Assembly: GCF_014644455.1 (NCBI RefSeq)
Contig: NZ_BMKS01000016.1
Span: forward strand, 1-64,000
Reading direction: 5' to 3'
Length of the DNA stretch: 64,000 nt
Origin: Caldovatus sediminis
Lineage (GTDB): Bacteria; Pseudomonadota; Alphaproteobacteria; Acetobacterales; Acetobacteraceae
The notes under the pieces are model-generated. The model was not told the DNA's origin and did no database searches. It saw only the letters and a list, made by a program, of their open reading frames with translations. The position numbers and the translations under genes are program-made. Every line of letters starts with the position of its first letter. Within the stretch, counting starts at the first letter, position 1. This document shows, piece by piece, positions 1-7,917 of the stretch.

Positions 1-90
1 GCCTGCGGCGACGCCTGGAACTGGCTCGCCCATCAGCCCGAGCGCAGCACCGCCATCGCCTCACCCGCCTACGCACAGGTCAACTTCTGA
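1..90 (+). CDS. C-terminal end of an unidentified protein (cut by the window edge)
   Basis: The first 29 codons are open in frame 1 and end at TGA (88-90). The peptide ends in ...SPAYAQVNF and carries a DAWNW motif. The frame enters from outside the window, so only the tail of a longer gene is visible. A phage-like gene starts 25 bases downstream on the same strand, which suggests one operon and perhaps a phage origin, but the tail is too short to assign to a family. Confidence 0.45.
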   Translation, partial: ACGDAWNWLAHQPERSTAIASPAYAQVNF

Positions 91-115
91 TGCCGCGCGT
101 ATTAGGGGCGCGGCG

Positions 116-484
116 ATGGGCATCGCGATGGGCGACGGCCGCCACGCAAATCCGCTGGCCATGCCGCGCGCCGCGGCCGTCTCGATGGCGCACGAGTTGA
201 TCGCGGCTTCCGGCCTGTCGCGCAGCCTGAACGTGGCGGGGGCCGCGGTGCTGATCGAGGCGGGCGCGGGGCGTCTCTGCCGCGTCTTCGTCGGCGCTCC
301 GGGCAGCGCCGCCGCCGCCTTCCACGATGCCGCCACGGTCGGCGGCGCGAGCGCGGCGAACCTGATCTTCGTGGTCCCGTCCGGCGCGCCGGCCGGCAGC
401 GTGTATGGCCTCGACGCGCCCTTCGCCTCGGGGCTCGTCGCGATCCCGGGAAGCTCGGGCGTGCTGGCCATCGTGTGGACGTGA
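116..484 (+). CDS. Small phage-like hypothetical protein
   Basis: 122 residues. The ATG follows AGGGG by 7 bases; a second ATG at residue 5 is possible. The second half alternates small and beta-branched residues and ends in a hydrophobic strand (VLAIVWT). The pattern (aGaGrL-.V.V, then HDAATVGGASAAN, then a Gly-rich end) resembles short beta-sandwich proteins found among tail and structural genes of alphaproteobacterial prophages; that resemblance is from memory and no function is known. It is the last plus-strand gene before the restriction-modification operon and supports a phage or island origin for this end of the window. Confidence 0.55.
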   Translation: MGIAMGDGRHANPLAMPRAAAVSMAHELIAASGLSRSLNVAGAAVLIEAGAGRLCRVFVGAPGSAAAAFHDAATVGGASAANLIFVVPSGAPAGSVYGLDAPFASGLVAIPGSSGVLAIVWT

Positions 485-863
485 CCGCACCGCGCCGCGC
501 CCCGCCGCTGCCAGGCGAGGGCGGGCCGCAGGCGGTGCGGGAGGCCCCCGGCGGGGGCGGGGGCGGCTTTCGGCGCGAGGGGCGGGGGGTGGGGCCGCCG
601 ACACCCGTCCCGCCTCGCCTGCGCACCCCTCGCGCAAATCTTGCGCGGGCTCGGCGGGCGTTTTCCGAGCCGGGGTGGGCGGCGGGGTTGGGCGGAGGGC
701 TGCTTTGGAAAACCTCGGCGGGGCGGACGGCCGCGAGGCGTCACTTCGCCGCGTCCCCGTGGTTGCCAGCTTATCCGGGCCCCGTCCTCTCGGCTGGATT
801 CCTCTTCAACGCTCGCCACGCAGCGCGCGCCGCGAGGATCGCGGCCACCGCGGCCGTCATGTC
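485..863. other. Gene-free interval between convergent genes
   Basis: The 379 bases between the phage-like gene and the disrupted SieB-like gene hold only shadow frames rich in Arg, Pro and Ala, without a convincing start or domain. Composition shifts from very GC-rich (500-720) to more mixed after about 740, so a junction between DNA of different origin may lie here. No tRNA, clear hairpin terminator or repeat was found. Confidence 0.5.
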
Positions 864-1497
864 TTAGATGCGCCACCCTTCATCGCGAGGCGTGTGTTCG
901 ACACCACGGTAAGGCGTCATCTGGGTTTCCATGATGCGGTTCGCGATCCAGAGAGCTTCGTCACGGTCTAGATGACCGAACGTCTCGGGGTGCTGTTCCA
1001 GGTAGGCTTGCGCCGCGTCGGTCAGTTCGTGCGCCGCATAGCCGTCGCGCCGGAGTATCATCACCGGGCTTGCGCTGATGCGCGATGACCTTCTTGTATC
1101 GCAGGCTGCGCACGACAGGATGGTTGCTCTGCACCGTGATGGGGTGGAAGGCAATGGAAGGGAACATGGACACCAGTGCGGCCTCTTCCTTCGTCAGCCC
1201 GTGCAATACCTCGCCCATCTCGGCGACCTCGCGCGCCCGCTTCCGCGCCGCAACGATGCGCCGTGCTATGGCTCGAAACAGCGCGCCGACAGCCATCGCC
1301 GCGCGCACGAAAAGCCCCGACAGGCCGATGACGAAAGTGATCCATATCCATCCCCGGTGCTGTTCGATCACGCTGGCCGCGCCGGTCGGTGTCAGGGACG
1401 CGGGGAAGTAGAGAAGCGCCGCGCTCCCGAAGGCGACGAACAGCAGCACGCGCATGTCGCCGATGATGCCCAGCGCCGTGTCGAAAATGTCCTTCAT
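864..1497 (-). pseudogene. SieB-like superinfection-exclusion membrane protein, frameshifted
   Basis: The ATG at 1497 opens a frame beginning MKDIFDTALGII with two membrane segments (about residues 14-31 and 47-66), then a basic cytoplasmic stretch and the motif LTKEEAAL. This is the layout of phage superinfection exclusion protein B: two helices, an Arg-rich linker, L-T-x-E-E, then a small soluble domain. Coding character in this frame fades after YKKVI (1084). From 1082 the next frame carries on as ISASPVMILRRDGY... to TAA at 864, with a y.l.d.a..yL..hP end typical of the family. Skipping one base near 1083 would join both parts into about 210 residues. The gene starts 17 bases after the endonuclease stop, as the third member of that operon. 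A real inactivating indel, a sequencing error and recoding are all possible. Confidence 0.6.
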
Positions 1498-1514
1498 GCG
1501 GTCACGGCCGCCTT

Positions 1515-2609
1515 CTACAGCAACGCGGCCAGCTTGCGCGCCGCCGTGCTGCCATCGTGCATCTGAACCAGCTTGTCGGGTTCGGACACGAACCAGGCGA
1601 AGGAACGCCAAGCCAGCCCCGGCAGCGTCCGCCGCGCGGGATCGGCGCCCCGATCCATGTAGGCGGTGACGAAGGCCGCATCCTGCGGTCGATAGGCGCG
1701 GGGGGCGGCGGTGATCAGGTCGAGCAGCGCACGCTGGCGCTGTTCCGTTATCGGCCCGTCGGATGCCACCACCTCGACGAAGACGATCAGCACTTCGCCC
1801 GCCCGCCCCGGCGGGTCGAGGTCCACGAGCACCACGTCGGGCAACAGTGTGGCCGCGTCCAGGGTGATGCCGAGCGCCTTCTCAAGCGGGGGATCACGGA
1901 ACGGCGCCTTGCTCGCGCTGTCGCTGATCCAGGCCACGCGCGGATTGCCGAGGAAGGCGGGCGCGAACACCTCGACCACGGCCTTCGTGATGGCAGGGCT
2001 CGGCCCCGGCGGCAGCACCACCGAAGGCCCGCCCGGACATTGCACCATGATGTTGGCGGCCGATGTGCTGGCGCTGGCACGGACCAGGGCGGCGCGCGCA
2101 AGCGCGGCGGGCGACATGTTGCGGCGGCGCCATTCCGCCGCCTCCGCTTCCAGCGCGGCGCCTTGCAGCCCCGGGCGGAACAGGGAGGCGAAATCGGCTT
2201 GCAGCGCGTATCGGCCCTTCGGCGAGGTGGTGGGCACGCCAGCGCGCTCCACGATGGCGTTGACCGGAACCAAGCCGTTGCGGATCACCTCATCCCGCAA
2301 AGGCTCGCGCGTGTTCTCCGCATACCAGCGGCCGGGAGGCGAAGGGGAGTTCGCCGCGCTCATCACCGCGTAGTAGGTGGCGCGCGCATCCGCGTCCTGC
2401 CGCGCCGCCTGCGCGTCGCTCATCCGCACCACATGCCGCGGGGCAAGCCACACGTCCGAACCGGCCACGGCGCCGATGTAGAGCGCGACGAAGATCGTGC
2501 GCGCCGTCATCTCGCGGACGAGGATGGCGCGATCCGGCGTGCCTTCGGGGAAGATCACCAACAGTCGCGCATGCACGTCCTGCCACGGGATCAGGGCGGG
2601 GAGCGTCAT
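1515..2609 (-). CDS. BsuBI/PstI-family type II restriction endonuclease
   Basis: 364 residues. The C-terminal third carries the family signature LPDVVLVD...GEVLIVFVEVVASDG, where the PD and the later E-x-V are the probable metal-binding core of a PD-(D/E)xK-like nuclease, followed by T-E-x-R-x-x-A-L. The N-terminal half (about 1-200) matches the helical domain of PstI/BsuBI enzymes, which recognise CTGCAG; the target of this enzyme cannot be read from sequence. The ATG (2609) overlaps the methyltransferase stop as ATGA, indicating translational coupling with modification first, the protective order. GC and codon use look less extreme than in the housekeeping genes, consistent with acquisition. 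Confidence 0.85.
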   Translation of the reverse strand: MTLPALIPWQDVHARLLVIFPEGTPDRAILVREMTARTIFVALYIGAVAGSDVWLAPRHVVRMSDAQAARQDADARATYYAVMSAANSPSPPGRWYAENTREPLRDEVIRNGLVPVNAIVERAGVPTTSPKGRYALQADFASLFRPGLQGAALEAEAAEWRRRNMSPAALARAALVRASASTSAANIMVQCPGGPSVVLPPGPSPAITKAVVEVFAPAFLGNPRVAWISDSASKAPFRDPPLEKALGITLDAATLLPDVVLVDLDPPGRAGEVLIVFVEVVASDGPITEQRQRALLDLITAAPRAYRPQDAAFVTAYMDRGADPARRTLPGLAWRSFAWFVSEPDKLVQMHDGSTAARKLAALL

Positions 2610-4372
2610 GCCTCGGCACCGTAAAGCCGCGCGATGGCCTGCTCGGGATCAGGGGCAGCGAGCGCGGCGAGCACGTCCTCCGCCGCCGGAAGCGGCATGG
2701 CCTCAAGCTCGGAGGCGCTCACCGCCACCGAGGCGTTGATGCAGCGAAGCACCCGATCCGCCGTGGCGGTCGCGAGAAAGGCTGCAAGCGCCGAGAGCGG
2801 CACGGACGGCGCTGTCACGGCGGGCAGGATCATGTTGAGGTGGTTCTCGACCGTCACACGGCCATGCCGCGCCAGGAAGCTGGCCGGCATCTCGGCCGCG
2901 ATCAGGCGGCGATGCTGTTCCTTGGCCGTGGTGCGCTGAACCAGGACGCAAGGGCGCGTGACGATGTTGGGATCATCCTCGCCGCGGGGCTGGAACCACG
3001 GCGCGTGGTTCTTCTTCGTGGCGCGATGGACGAAGCGCCCGTCCTGCGTCACCGCCTCCGCCCACACCACGGGCACGCACCCCGGCCGCGGCGTATCGTG
3101 CAGGCGCGCCTTGTGGCGGTTCCACACAAGCGGCCCGGTGGAAACCCTGTAGCCCCAATCGCGCAGCCGCGCCGGCATGCTGCGCAACCGTGTGACGAAG
3201 GCGGCGTCGGCAGCGCTGCGCGGCAGGGTCCAGGGCGCTTCCGGCTCGCGGGGCAGGATCAGGGGGCCGGTCGGCTCGATCCGCAATCCGCCTTTCTCCG
3301 CGTAAACCACGGCGCAGGCAGCCCGCCGGGTGGTGGCGCCCCGCTTGAACGTCGAGAGCGCCACCTCTTGCAGCACGTCCGCGAAGACATCCTTGCGGCT
3401 TTCCACGAGGTCGAGCGTCTGCGGCGGGGCGTGGCGATGCAGCGTGCGGCGCAGGGCCTTGAAGTAGTGCCCGGCGAGGAAGCTGGCCGGTGTGAGGTAA
3501 GCAATGATCCCGCCGTCCTTCTTGGCGAGGTGAAGGGCAAGATCGGTGAAGAGGCCATACAAGTTCGGGTGGCCGTGAAGGCTGCGGGCGAACCGCTCGC
3601 GGATGGCGGGCGTGTCCTTCACCTTGCCGAAGGGCGGGTTGCCCATCACCAGGTCGAACTGGTCGGCGGCATCGTCGAAAAGGCCGAGCGCGTCGCGGAC
3701 CTGCGCAACTGGGGCGAGGCGGCGCCCTGCCGAGGCGAGGATCGGCATCGCCACCGCCTCGACGGCCAGGTTCGCGAGCCACACCGCGAAGGGGTCGGTG
3801 TCCCAGCCACGAAGCCGCGAGCCGAGCGCCGCCAGCGCGATGGCAGGCTCGGCCCCTTCCATCTCTCTCAGCACGCGCGAGGCGGCCTCCACAAGGAAGG
3901 CGCCGCCGCCGCAGGAAGGGTCGATCACACGGCCCGCACGCCAGCAATGGCCGGCCTGCTCGGCCTTGTCCAAGAGACGGCAGACCAGGGCAGGCGGCGT
4001 GTAGTAGATGCCGTGCGCGGCGCGGTGCTTGGCCGGAATGGCTTGCGTGTAGAGACCGCCGAGAGTGGCCACGGCCTCGGGAAGAGGCAGGGAGGCAAGC
4101 GCTTGTCCGAACTCGGCGGCGGCGGCGAGCGTGTCTTCCGGAAGGGTTGCCAGGGATAGAGCGTCGGGCAGCGGCGCGGCCGCGATGCCAGGTCGCGCCA
4201 GCGAGGTCGTGCGGGACTGCCACCAGGCAACGGCAGCGGCATGGGCGACGGCACGCGCGGCTTCCAGGCTGGCCGCCTGCGCGATGGCGGACAGCGCGCG
4301 CTGGCGGAGCAGCAGCGCCGCCGGGCTTGATGGCTCCGCCCGTCTCTGTTGTGCCGCTGATCGTCCTGCCAT
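2606..4372 (-). CDS. N6-adenine DNA methyltransferase of a type II RM system
   Basis: 588 residues. A helical N-terminal domain (1-110) precedes the catalytic core: YYTPPALV (about 122) leads into the SAM motif DPSCGGGAFL, then the catalytic N-P-P-F (MGNPPFGKVKD). This is the gamma-type N6-adenine order of TaqI/Eco57I-like enzymes. The remaining ~300 residues, with AYLTPASFLAGHYF and a TaqI-like C-terminal half, probably form the target-recognition region. It would protect the sites cut by the endonuclease encoded immediately downstream. The operon begins about 240 bases from the tRNA-Ser 3' end, on the same strand. Confidence 0.88.
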   Translation of the reverse strand: MAGRSAAQQRRAEPSSPAALLLRQRALSAIAQAASLEAARAVAHAAAVAWWQSRTTSLARPGIAAAPLPDALSLATLPEDTLAAAAEFGQALASLPLPEAVATLGGLYTQAIPAKHRAAHGIYYTPPALVCRLLDKAEQAGHCWRAGRVIDPSCGGGAFLVEAASRVLREMEGAEPAIALAALGSRLRGWDTDPFAVWLANLAVEAVAMPILASAGRRLAPVAQVRDALGLFDDAADQFDLVMGNPPFGKVKDTPAIRERFARSLHGHPNLYGLFTDLALHLAKKDGGIIAYLTPASFLAGHYFKALRRTLHRHAPPQTLDLVESRKDVFADVLQEVALSTFKRGATTRRAACAVVYAEKGGLRIEPTGPLILPREPEAPWTLPRSAADAAFVTRLRSMPARLRDWGYRVSTGPLVWNRHKARLHDTPRPGCVPVVWAEAVTQDGRFVHRATKKNHAPWFQPRGEDDPNIVTRPCVLVQRTTAKEQHRRLIAAEMPASFLARHGRVTVENHLNMILPAVTAPSVPLSALAAFLATATADRVLRCINASVAVSASELEAMPLPAAEDVLAALAAPDPEQAIARLYGAEA

Positions 4373-4615
4373 GCACCCCGCCCGCGATTCGCTCCGACAT
4401 CATGCCGGCGAACAGATGCCTGCGACAGTTCAGGTTGACCTGACGGGGTTCAGGGGCAGTTGGCCGGCAGCCCGCTCCGATCCGCCCTGCTCCGCATGTG
4501 TCCGCCGGGCAACACCCGCGAACCATTCTCGACAGGCCGACAGGCTTGAGTGTGGGGAGGTTTGTGGGGACAAATCGGGGGATGGCCGAAAAAAACGGTG
4601 GCTTGCCGGATGACA
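4373..4615. other. Leader of the RM operon and probable island junction
   Basis: The 243 bases between the methyltransferase start and the tRNA-Ser CCA end contain no supported gene. Near 4551-4600 there are repeated TGTGGGG/TTGTGGGGA words, of a kind sometimes left at integrase-type insertion junctions next to tRNA genes. Any promoter for the RM operon must lie here or upstream of the tRNA, but no convincing -35/-10 pair was seen. Confidence 0.35.
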
Positions 4616-4709
4616 TGGCGGAGGGGATGGGATTCGAACCCACGGTACGGGTTTAGGCCCGTACAACGGTTTAGCAAACCGCCGCCTTCAGCCACTCGGC
4701 CACCCCTCC
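4616..4709 (-). tRNA. tRNA-Ser (anticodon GCU), CCA encoded
   Basis: The minus strand folds as a class II tRNA: acceptor GGAGGGG (4709-4703) pairs with CCCCTCC (4626-4620), discriminator G at 4619 and encoded CCA at 4618-4616. The anticodon loop reads TTGCTAA inside the stem GGTTT/AAACC region, giving GCU for AGC/AGU codons. The long variable arm (GTACGGG..CCCGTAC) is typical of serine tRNAs, and the T-loop GGTTCGAATCCC is canonical. Its 3' end borders the RM segment, a common integration site for islands. Confidence 0.95.
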
Positions 4710-4831
4710 GCAGGCGTGGCTCAGTCTCACGGCGTATGCGCGAGCGCTCATAGCCTTCGCATCGCGGGGCGTCAAACGCGCGGCCCACGCACGGCGGTGC
4801 CCCTGGCGAGGCGGGCGGAGGCGCCGCCAGC

Positions 4832-5470
4832 TCAGGAGAGCGCCACCTCGAAGCCCCTTGCCGTGGCCGGGCGGGCCATCATCCGCTCGTACCAGCGCTT
4901 CACCTCGGGGTAGTCGGCGAGGTCCACCTGGTGGCGCGGATGGCGCCAGGCCCAGCCGAGGATCGCGAAATCGGCCACGCTCGGCTCATCCCTGGTGGCG
5001 ACGAAATCCCGTCCCGCCAGCCGCCGGTCCAGCACGCCGTAGAGCCGCCGCGTCTCCTTGTCGAAGCGGGCGAGGCCGTAGCGCCGGTCGGCCTCGTCCT
5101 TCACGTCGCGAAAATGGTGCACCTGGCCCGGAATCGGCCCGAATCCGCCCATCTGCCACATCAGCCATTCCAGCACGGGCACGCGCTCGCGCAGCGGGCC
5201 GGGCAGGAAGCGGCCGGTCTTCTCGCCGAGATAGAGCAGGATCGCCCCCGATTCGAAGACGCTGATCGGGCGGCCATCCGGCCCCTCCGGGTCCAGGATC
5301 GCGGGGATCTTGTTGTTGGGCGAGATCGCCAGGAACTCCGGCGCGAACTGCTCGCCCTTGCTGATGTTCACCGGGCGCACGCGGTAGGGCAGCCCCATCT
5401 CCTCGAGGGCGACGCTGATCTTGCGCCCGTTCGGCGTGTTCCAGGTGTAGAACTCGATCGGTGCTGGCAA
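4832..5470 (-). CDS. Glutathione S-transferase, YfcG/Nu-like
   Basis: 212 residues from the proposed TTG start. The thioredoxin-like N-terminal domain begins PAPIEFYTWNTPNGRK and holds the cis-Pro and glutathione-binding motifs NKIPAILD and F-E-S-G-A-I-L-L-Y-L. The alpha-helical C-terminal domain (about 90-205) has WLMWQMGGFGPIPGQ, typical of YfcG/YghU-like enzymes, which act as glutathione-dependent disulfide reductases or peroxidases. The TTG at 5470 is preferred to an upstream ATG (5566) because GAGGAG lies 9 bases before it and the protein then begins (M)PAPI, matching the related transferase at 24454-25161. Confidence 0.85.
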   Translation of the reverse strand: MPAPIEFYTWNTPNGRKISVALEEMGLPYRVRPVNISKGEQFAPEFLAISPNNKIPAILDPEGPDGRPISVFESGAILLYLGEKTGRFLPGPLRERVPVLEWLMWQMGGFGPIPGQVHHFRDVKDEADRRYGLARFDKETRRLYGVLDRRLAGRDFVATRDEPSVADFAILGWAWRHPRHQVDLADYPEVKRWYERMMARPATARGFEVALS

Positions 5471-5479
5471 GGCGGCGCG

Positions 5480-5485
5480 CTCCTC
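5480..5485 (-). promoter_or_regulatory. Ribosome binding site fixing a TTG start
   Basis: GAGGAG on the minus strand, 9 bases before TTG at 5470. No comparable Shine-Dalgarno precedes the upstream in-frame ATG at 5566. Confidence 0.6.
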
Positions 5486-5603
5486 GTGGCAGGGCAAGGG
5501 GTGGCGGGACGGAGGCTTGTCTAGCCCGGCGACGGAATGCTTTACAGCCGTGCCGGCATGGCGCAACTATCAGTTGATTCGGGGGATCAGGGGGTTTCTT
5601 CCG

Positions 5604-5951
5604 ATGGCGGCAGGAAAGGGGGCCGGCCTGTTCGGGCTGGCGCGCGGGCGCATCGTCCTTGGGGAAGGACGGCCGCGCTCGATGGGTCTCGCCTATCTGA
5701 TCTGGTTCGGGTTCGGGCTGTTCGGCCTGCACCGGCTCTATCTCGGGCGACGGGTGAGCGCGGCGGCCATGGCGGGTATCACGCTGGTCTCGCTGGCGCT
5801 GGCGCAGAGCGGCCTCGGCCTGCTCGGCTTCGCCGCGACCGGCGCCTGGGCCCTGGCCGACCTGCTGCTGATCCCGGAGATGACGCGCGAATGCAACGAA
5901 GCGCCCGGGGCGACGGCAGCGGCGCAGGCGCCGGCAGCGGCGGTCGCCTGA
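5604..5951 (+). CDS. TM2-domain membrane protein
   Basis: 115 residues from the ATG at 5604, which follows AGGGGG by 9 bases; a later ATG at 5682 would give 89 residues. The core MGLAYLIWFGFGLFGLHRLY followed by LGRR is the TM2 domain: two membrane helices joined by a short turn with the conserved G.hrfYlG pattern. A second hydrophobic stretch (AGITLVSLALAQSGLGLLGF) completes the pair and the C-terminus is Ala-rich. The role of bacterial TM2 proteins is mostly unknown. The gene is divergent from the glutathione transferase and convergent with the next lipoprotein gene. Confidence 0.8.
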   Translation: MAAGKGAGLFGLARGRIVLGEGRPRSMGLAYLIWFGFGLFGLHRLYLGRRVSAAAMAGITLVSLALAQSGLGLLGFAATGAWALADLLLIPEMTRECNEAPGATAAAQAPAAAVA

Positions 5952-5985
5952 GCCCGGGCCGGACGACGCCGGCGGGGCCGGAGCG

Positions 5986-6294
5986 TTACCACCAGCCGTA
6001 GCGCGGCGGCGGCCCGCCGTAGTAGCGCCAGGCCTGCGCCTCCTCCCAGCGGCGCTGCCGCTCGAGTTCGAGCGCGTAGCCGCCGAGCGCGCCGACCACC
6101 GCGCCGACCGCGGCCCCTTCGCCGGCACGGCCGCTGGGCGCGCCGATCAGCGCGCCAGCCCCGGCGCCGATCGCGGCGCCCGTGCCGATGGCCTGCGCCG
6201 CCGGGTCCAGCACCGGCACCGGATAGGCATAGACGCAGCCGCCGAGGGCCAGCGCGGCGGCGAGCACGGCGGCAGCGGATCGGGATCGGCGCAT
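5986..6294 (-). CDS. Glycine-zipper outer-membrane lipoprotein
   Basis: 102 residues from ATG 6294. The N-terminus MRRSRSAAAVLAAALALGGC has a basic n-region, hydrophobic core and lipobox L-G-G-C, so it is probably lipidated. After VYAYPVPVLDP come alternating Gly/Ala repeats (IGTGAAIGAGAGALIG, then AVGAVVGALGGYAL) characteristic of glycine-zipper segments as in SlyB- or YMGG-like proteins. The tail is aromatic and Pro-rich (GGPPPRYGWW). A longer frame begins at 6375, but the signal peptide supports 6294. Confidence 0.8.
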   Translation of the reverse strand: MRRSRSAAAVLAAALALGGCVYAYPVPVLDPAAQAIGTGAAIGAGAGALIGAPSGRAGEGAAVGAVVGALGGYALELERQRRWEEAQAWRYYGGPPPRYGWW

Positions 6295-6456
6295 GGCCGG
6301 CTCGGACTCCCTCGCACATGCCGGCGACGCACCGGCGGGCGCGCGGCCCGCACGGGCAGCGCGCCGGATGCGCACCGGTGACAGCCTCGCCGGCGATCGT
6401 GGCGGGCGGATGGCGCCGGCGGAGCCGCACCGCGCCGCGCCGGTCCGCCGGTTGCC

Positions 6457-7917
6457 TCAGCCGAGCGCGCGCTTCAGCAGCTCGTTGACCAGGGCCGGAT
6501 TGGCCTTGCCCTGCATCGCCTTCATCACCTGGCCGACGAAGAAGCCGAACAGCTTCTCCTTGCCGGCCTTGTACTCGGCCACCTTGTCGGCGTTGGCGGC
6601 GAGCACCTTCGCGACCGCGGCCTCGATCGCCCCGGTGTCGGTCACCTGGCGCAGCCCGCGCTCCTCGACGATGGCGCCGGGCGGCCTGCCCGTCTCCACC
6701 ATCGCCTCGAACACCTCCTTCGCGAGCTTGCCGGAGAGCGTGCCGTCCCTCATCAGGTCGAGCAGCGCGCCGAGGTCGCGCGCCGAGACCGGCGGGTCGG
6801 CGATGGTCCGCCTCGTGCGGTTCAGCGCCGCGAACAGGTCGCCCATCACCCAGTTGGCGGCGAGCTTCGGATCGCGCCCGCGCGCGACCTCCTCGTAGTA
6901 GGCGGCGGTCTCCTTCTCCGCGACCAGCACCGAGGCGTCGTAGGCCGGCAGGCCGAAGTCGCGCATGTAGCGCGCCTTCCGCGCGTCCGGCAGTTCCGGG
7001 AGCGTGCGCCGGAGCTCCTCGACCCAGGCCTCGTCCAGCACCAGCGGCGGCAGGTCGGGGTCGGGGAAGTAGCGGTAGTCGTGCGCCTCCTCCTTGCTGC
7101 GCATGGAGCGGGTGACGCCGCGGCCGGTGTCGAACAGGCGCGTCTCCTGCTCGACCTCCCCGCCCTCCTCCCAGACCGCGATCTGGCGGCGCGCCTCGGC
7201 CTCGATCGCCTGCATGACGAAGCGGATCGAGTTGATGTTCTTCACCTCGCAGCGCGTGCGGTAGCCCTCGCCCGGGCGGCGGACGGAGACGTTGACGTCG
7301 GCGCGCAGCGACCCCTCCTCCATGTTGCCGTCGCAGGTGCCGAGGTAGCGCATGATCTGGCGCAGCTTGGCGAGGTAGGCGCCGGCCTCCTCCGGCGAGC
7401 GCATGTCGGGCTCGGAGACGATCTCCATCAGCGCGATGCCGGAGCGGTTGAGGTCCACGAAGGTCTTGGTCGGGTGCTGGTCGTGCAGGCTCTTGCCCGC
7501 GTCCTGCTCGAGGTGCAGGCGGGTGATGCCGATCCGCTTCGTGGTGCCGTCCGGCAGCTCGATCTCGACCGCGCCGCTGCCGACGATGGGGTGGGCGTAC
7601 TGGCTGATCTGGTAGCCCTGCGGCAGGTCGGCGTAGAAGTAGTTCTTGCGGTCGAAGCGCGACCACAGGTTGATCCGCGCGTTGAGGCCGAGGCCGGTGC
7701 GGACCGCCTGCGCGACGCATTCGCGGTTGATCACCGGCAGCATCCCGGGGAAGCCGGCGTCAACGAAGGAGACCTGCGTGTTCGGCTCCGCGCCGAAGGC
7801 GGTGGCGGCGCCGGAGAACAGCTTCGCCCGGCTGATCACCTGGGCGTGGACCTCGAGGCCGATCACCAGCTCCCACGGGCCCGTGCGGCCCTCGATCGTG
7901 TAGGTCGCAGCGCTCAT
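6457..7917 (-). CDS. gatB: Asp-tRNA(Asn)/Glu-tRNA(Gln) amidotransferase subunit B
   Basis: 486 residues. The N-terminal catalytic cradle starts [13 protein letters not shown] and contains the characteristic [15 protein letters not shown] and [27 protein letters not shown] lies mid-protein. The C-terminal tail (about 330-486) is the YqeY-like helical domain, ending [13 protein letters not shown]. GatB binds misacylated tRNA and phosphorylates the Glu or Asp side chain so that ammonia from GatA can form Gln-tRNA(Gln) or Asn-tRNA(Asn). The start overlaps the gatA stop by ATGA, so it is the last gene of gatCAB. Confidence 0.97.
   Translation of the reverse strand: MSAATYTIEGRTGPWELVIGLEVHAQVISRAKLFSGAATAFGAEPNTQVSFVDAGFPGMLPVINRECVAQAVRTGLGLNARINLWSRFDRKNYFYADLPQGYQISQYAHPIVGSGAVEIELPDGTTKRIGITRLHLEQDAGKSLHDQHPTKTFVDLNRSGIALMEIVSEPDMRSPEEAGAYLAKLRQIMRYLGTCDGNMEEGSLRADVNVSVRRPGEGYRTRCEVKNINSIRFVMQAIEAEARRQIAVWEEGGEVEQETRLFDTGRGVTRSMRSKEEAHDYRYFPDPDLPPLVLDEAWVEELRRTLPELPDARKARYMRDFGLPAYDASVLVAEKETAAYYEEVARGRDPKLAANWVMGDLFAALNRTRRTIADPPVSARDLGALLDLMRDGTLSGKLAKEVFEAMVETGRPPGAIVEERGLRQVTDTGAIEAAVAKVLAANADKVAEYKAGKEKLFGFFVGQVMKAMQGKANPALVNELLKRALG

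Noticed and set aside
1-90. C-terminus of UDP-glucose 4-epimerase (DAW.W motif)
   Set aside because: Similarity to the GalE end is limited to a few residues in a 29-residue tail and the neighbour looks phage-derived.
961-1611. A single 216-residue protein in one frame for the SieB-like gene
   Set aside because: After 1084 the frame turns Arg/Pro-rich and unlike protein, while the adjacent frame continues the family pattern; the first 38 codons also overlap the endonuclease gene.
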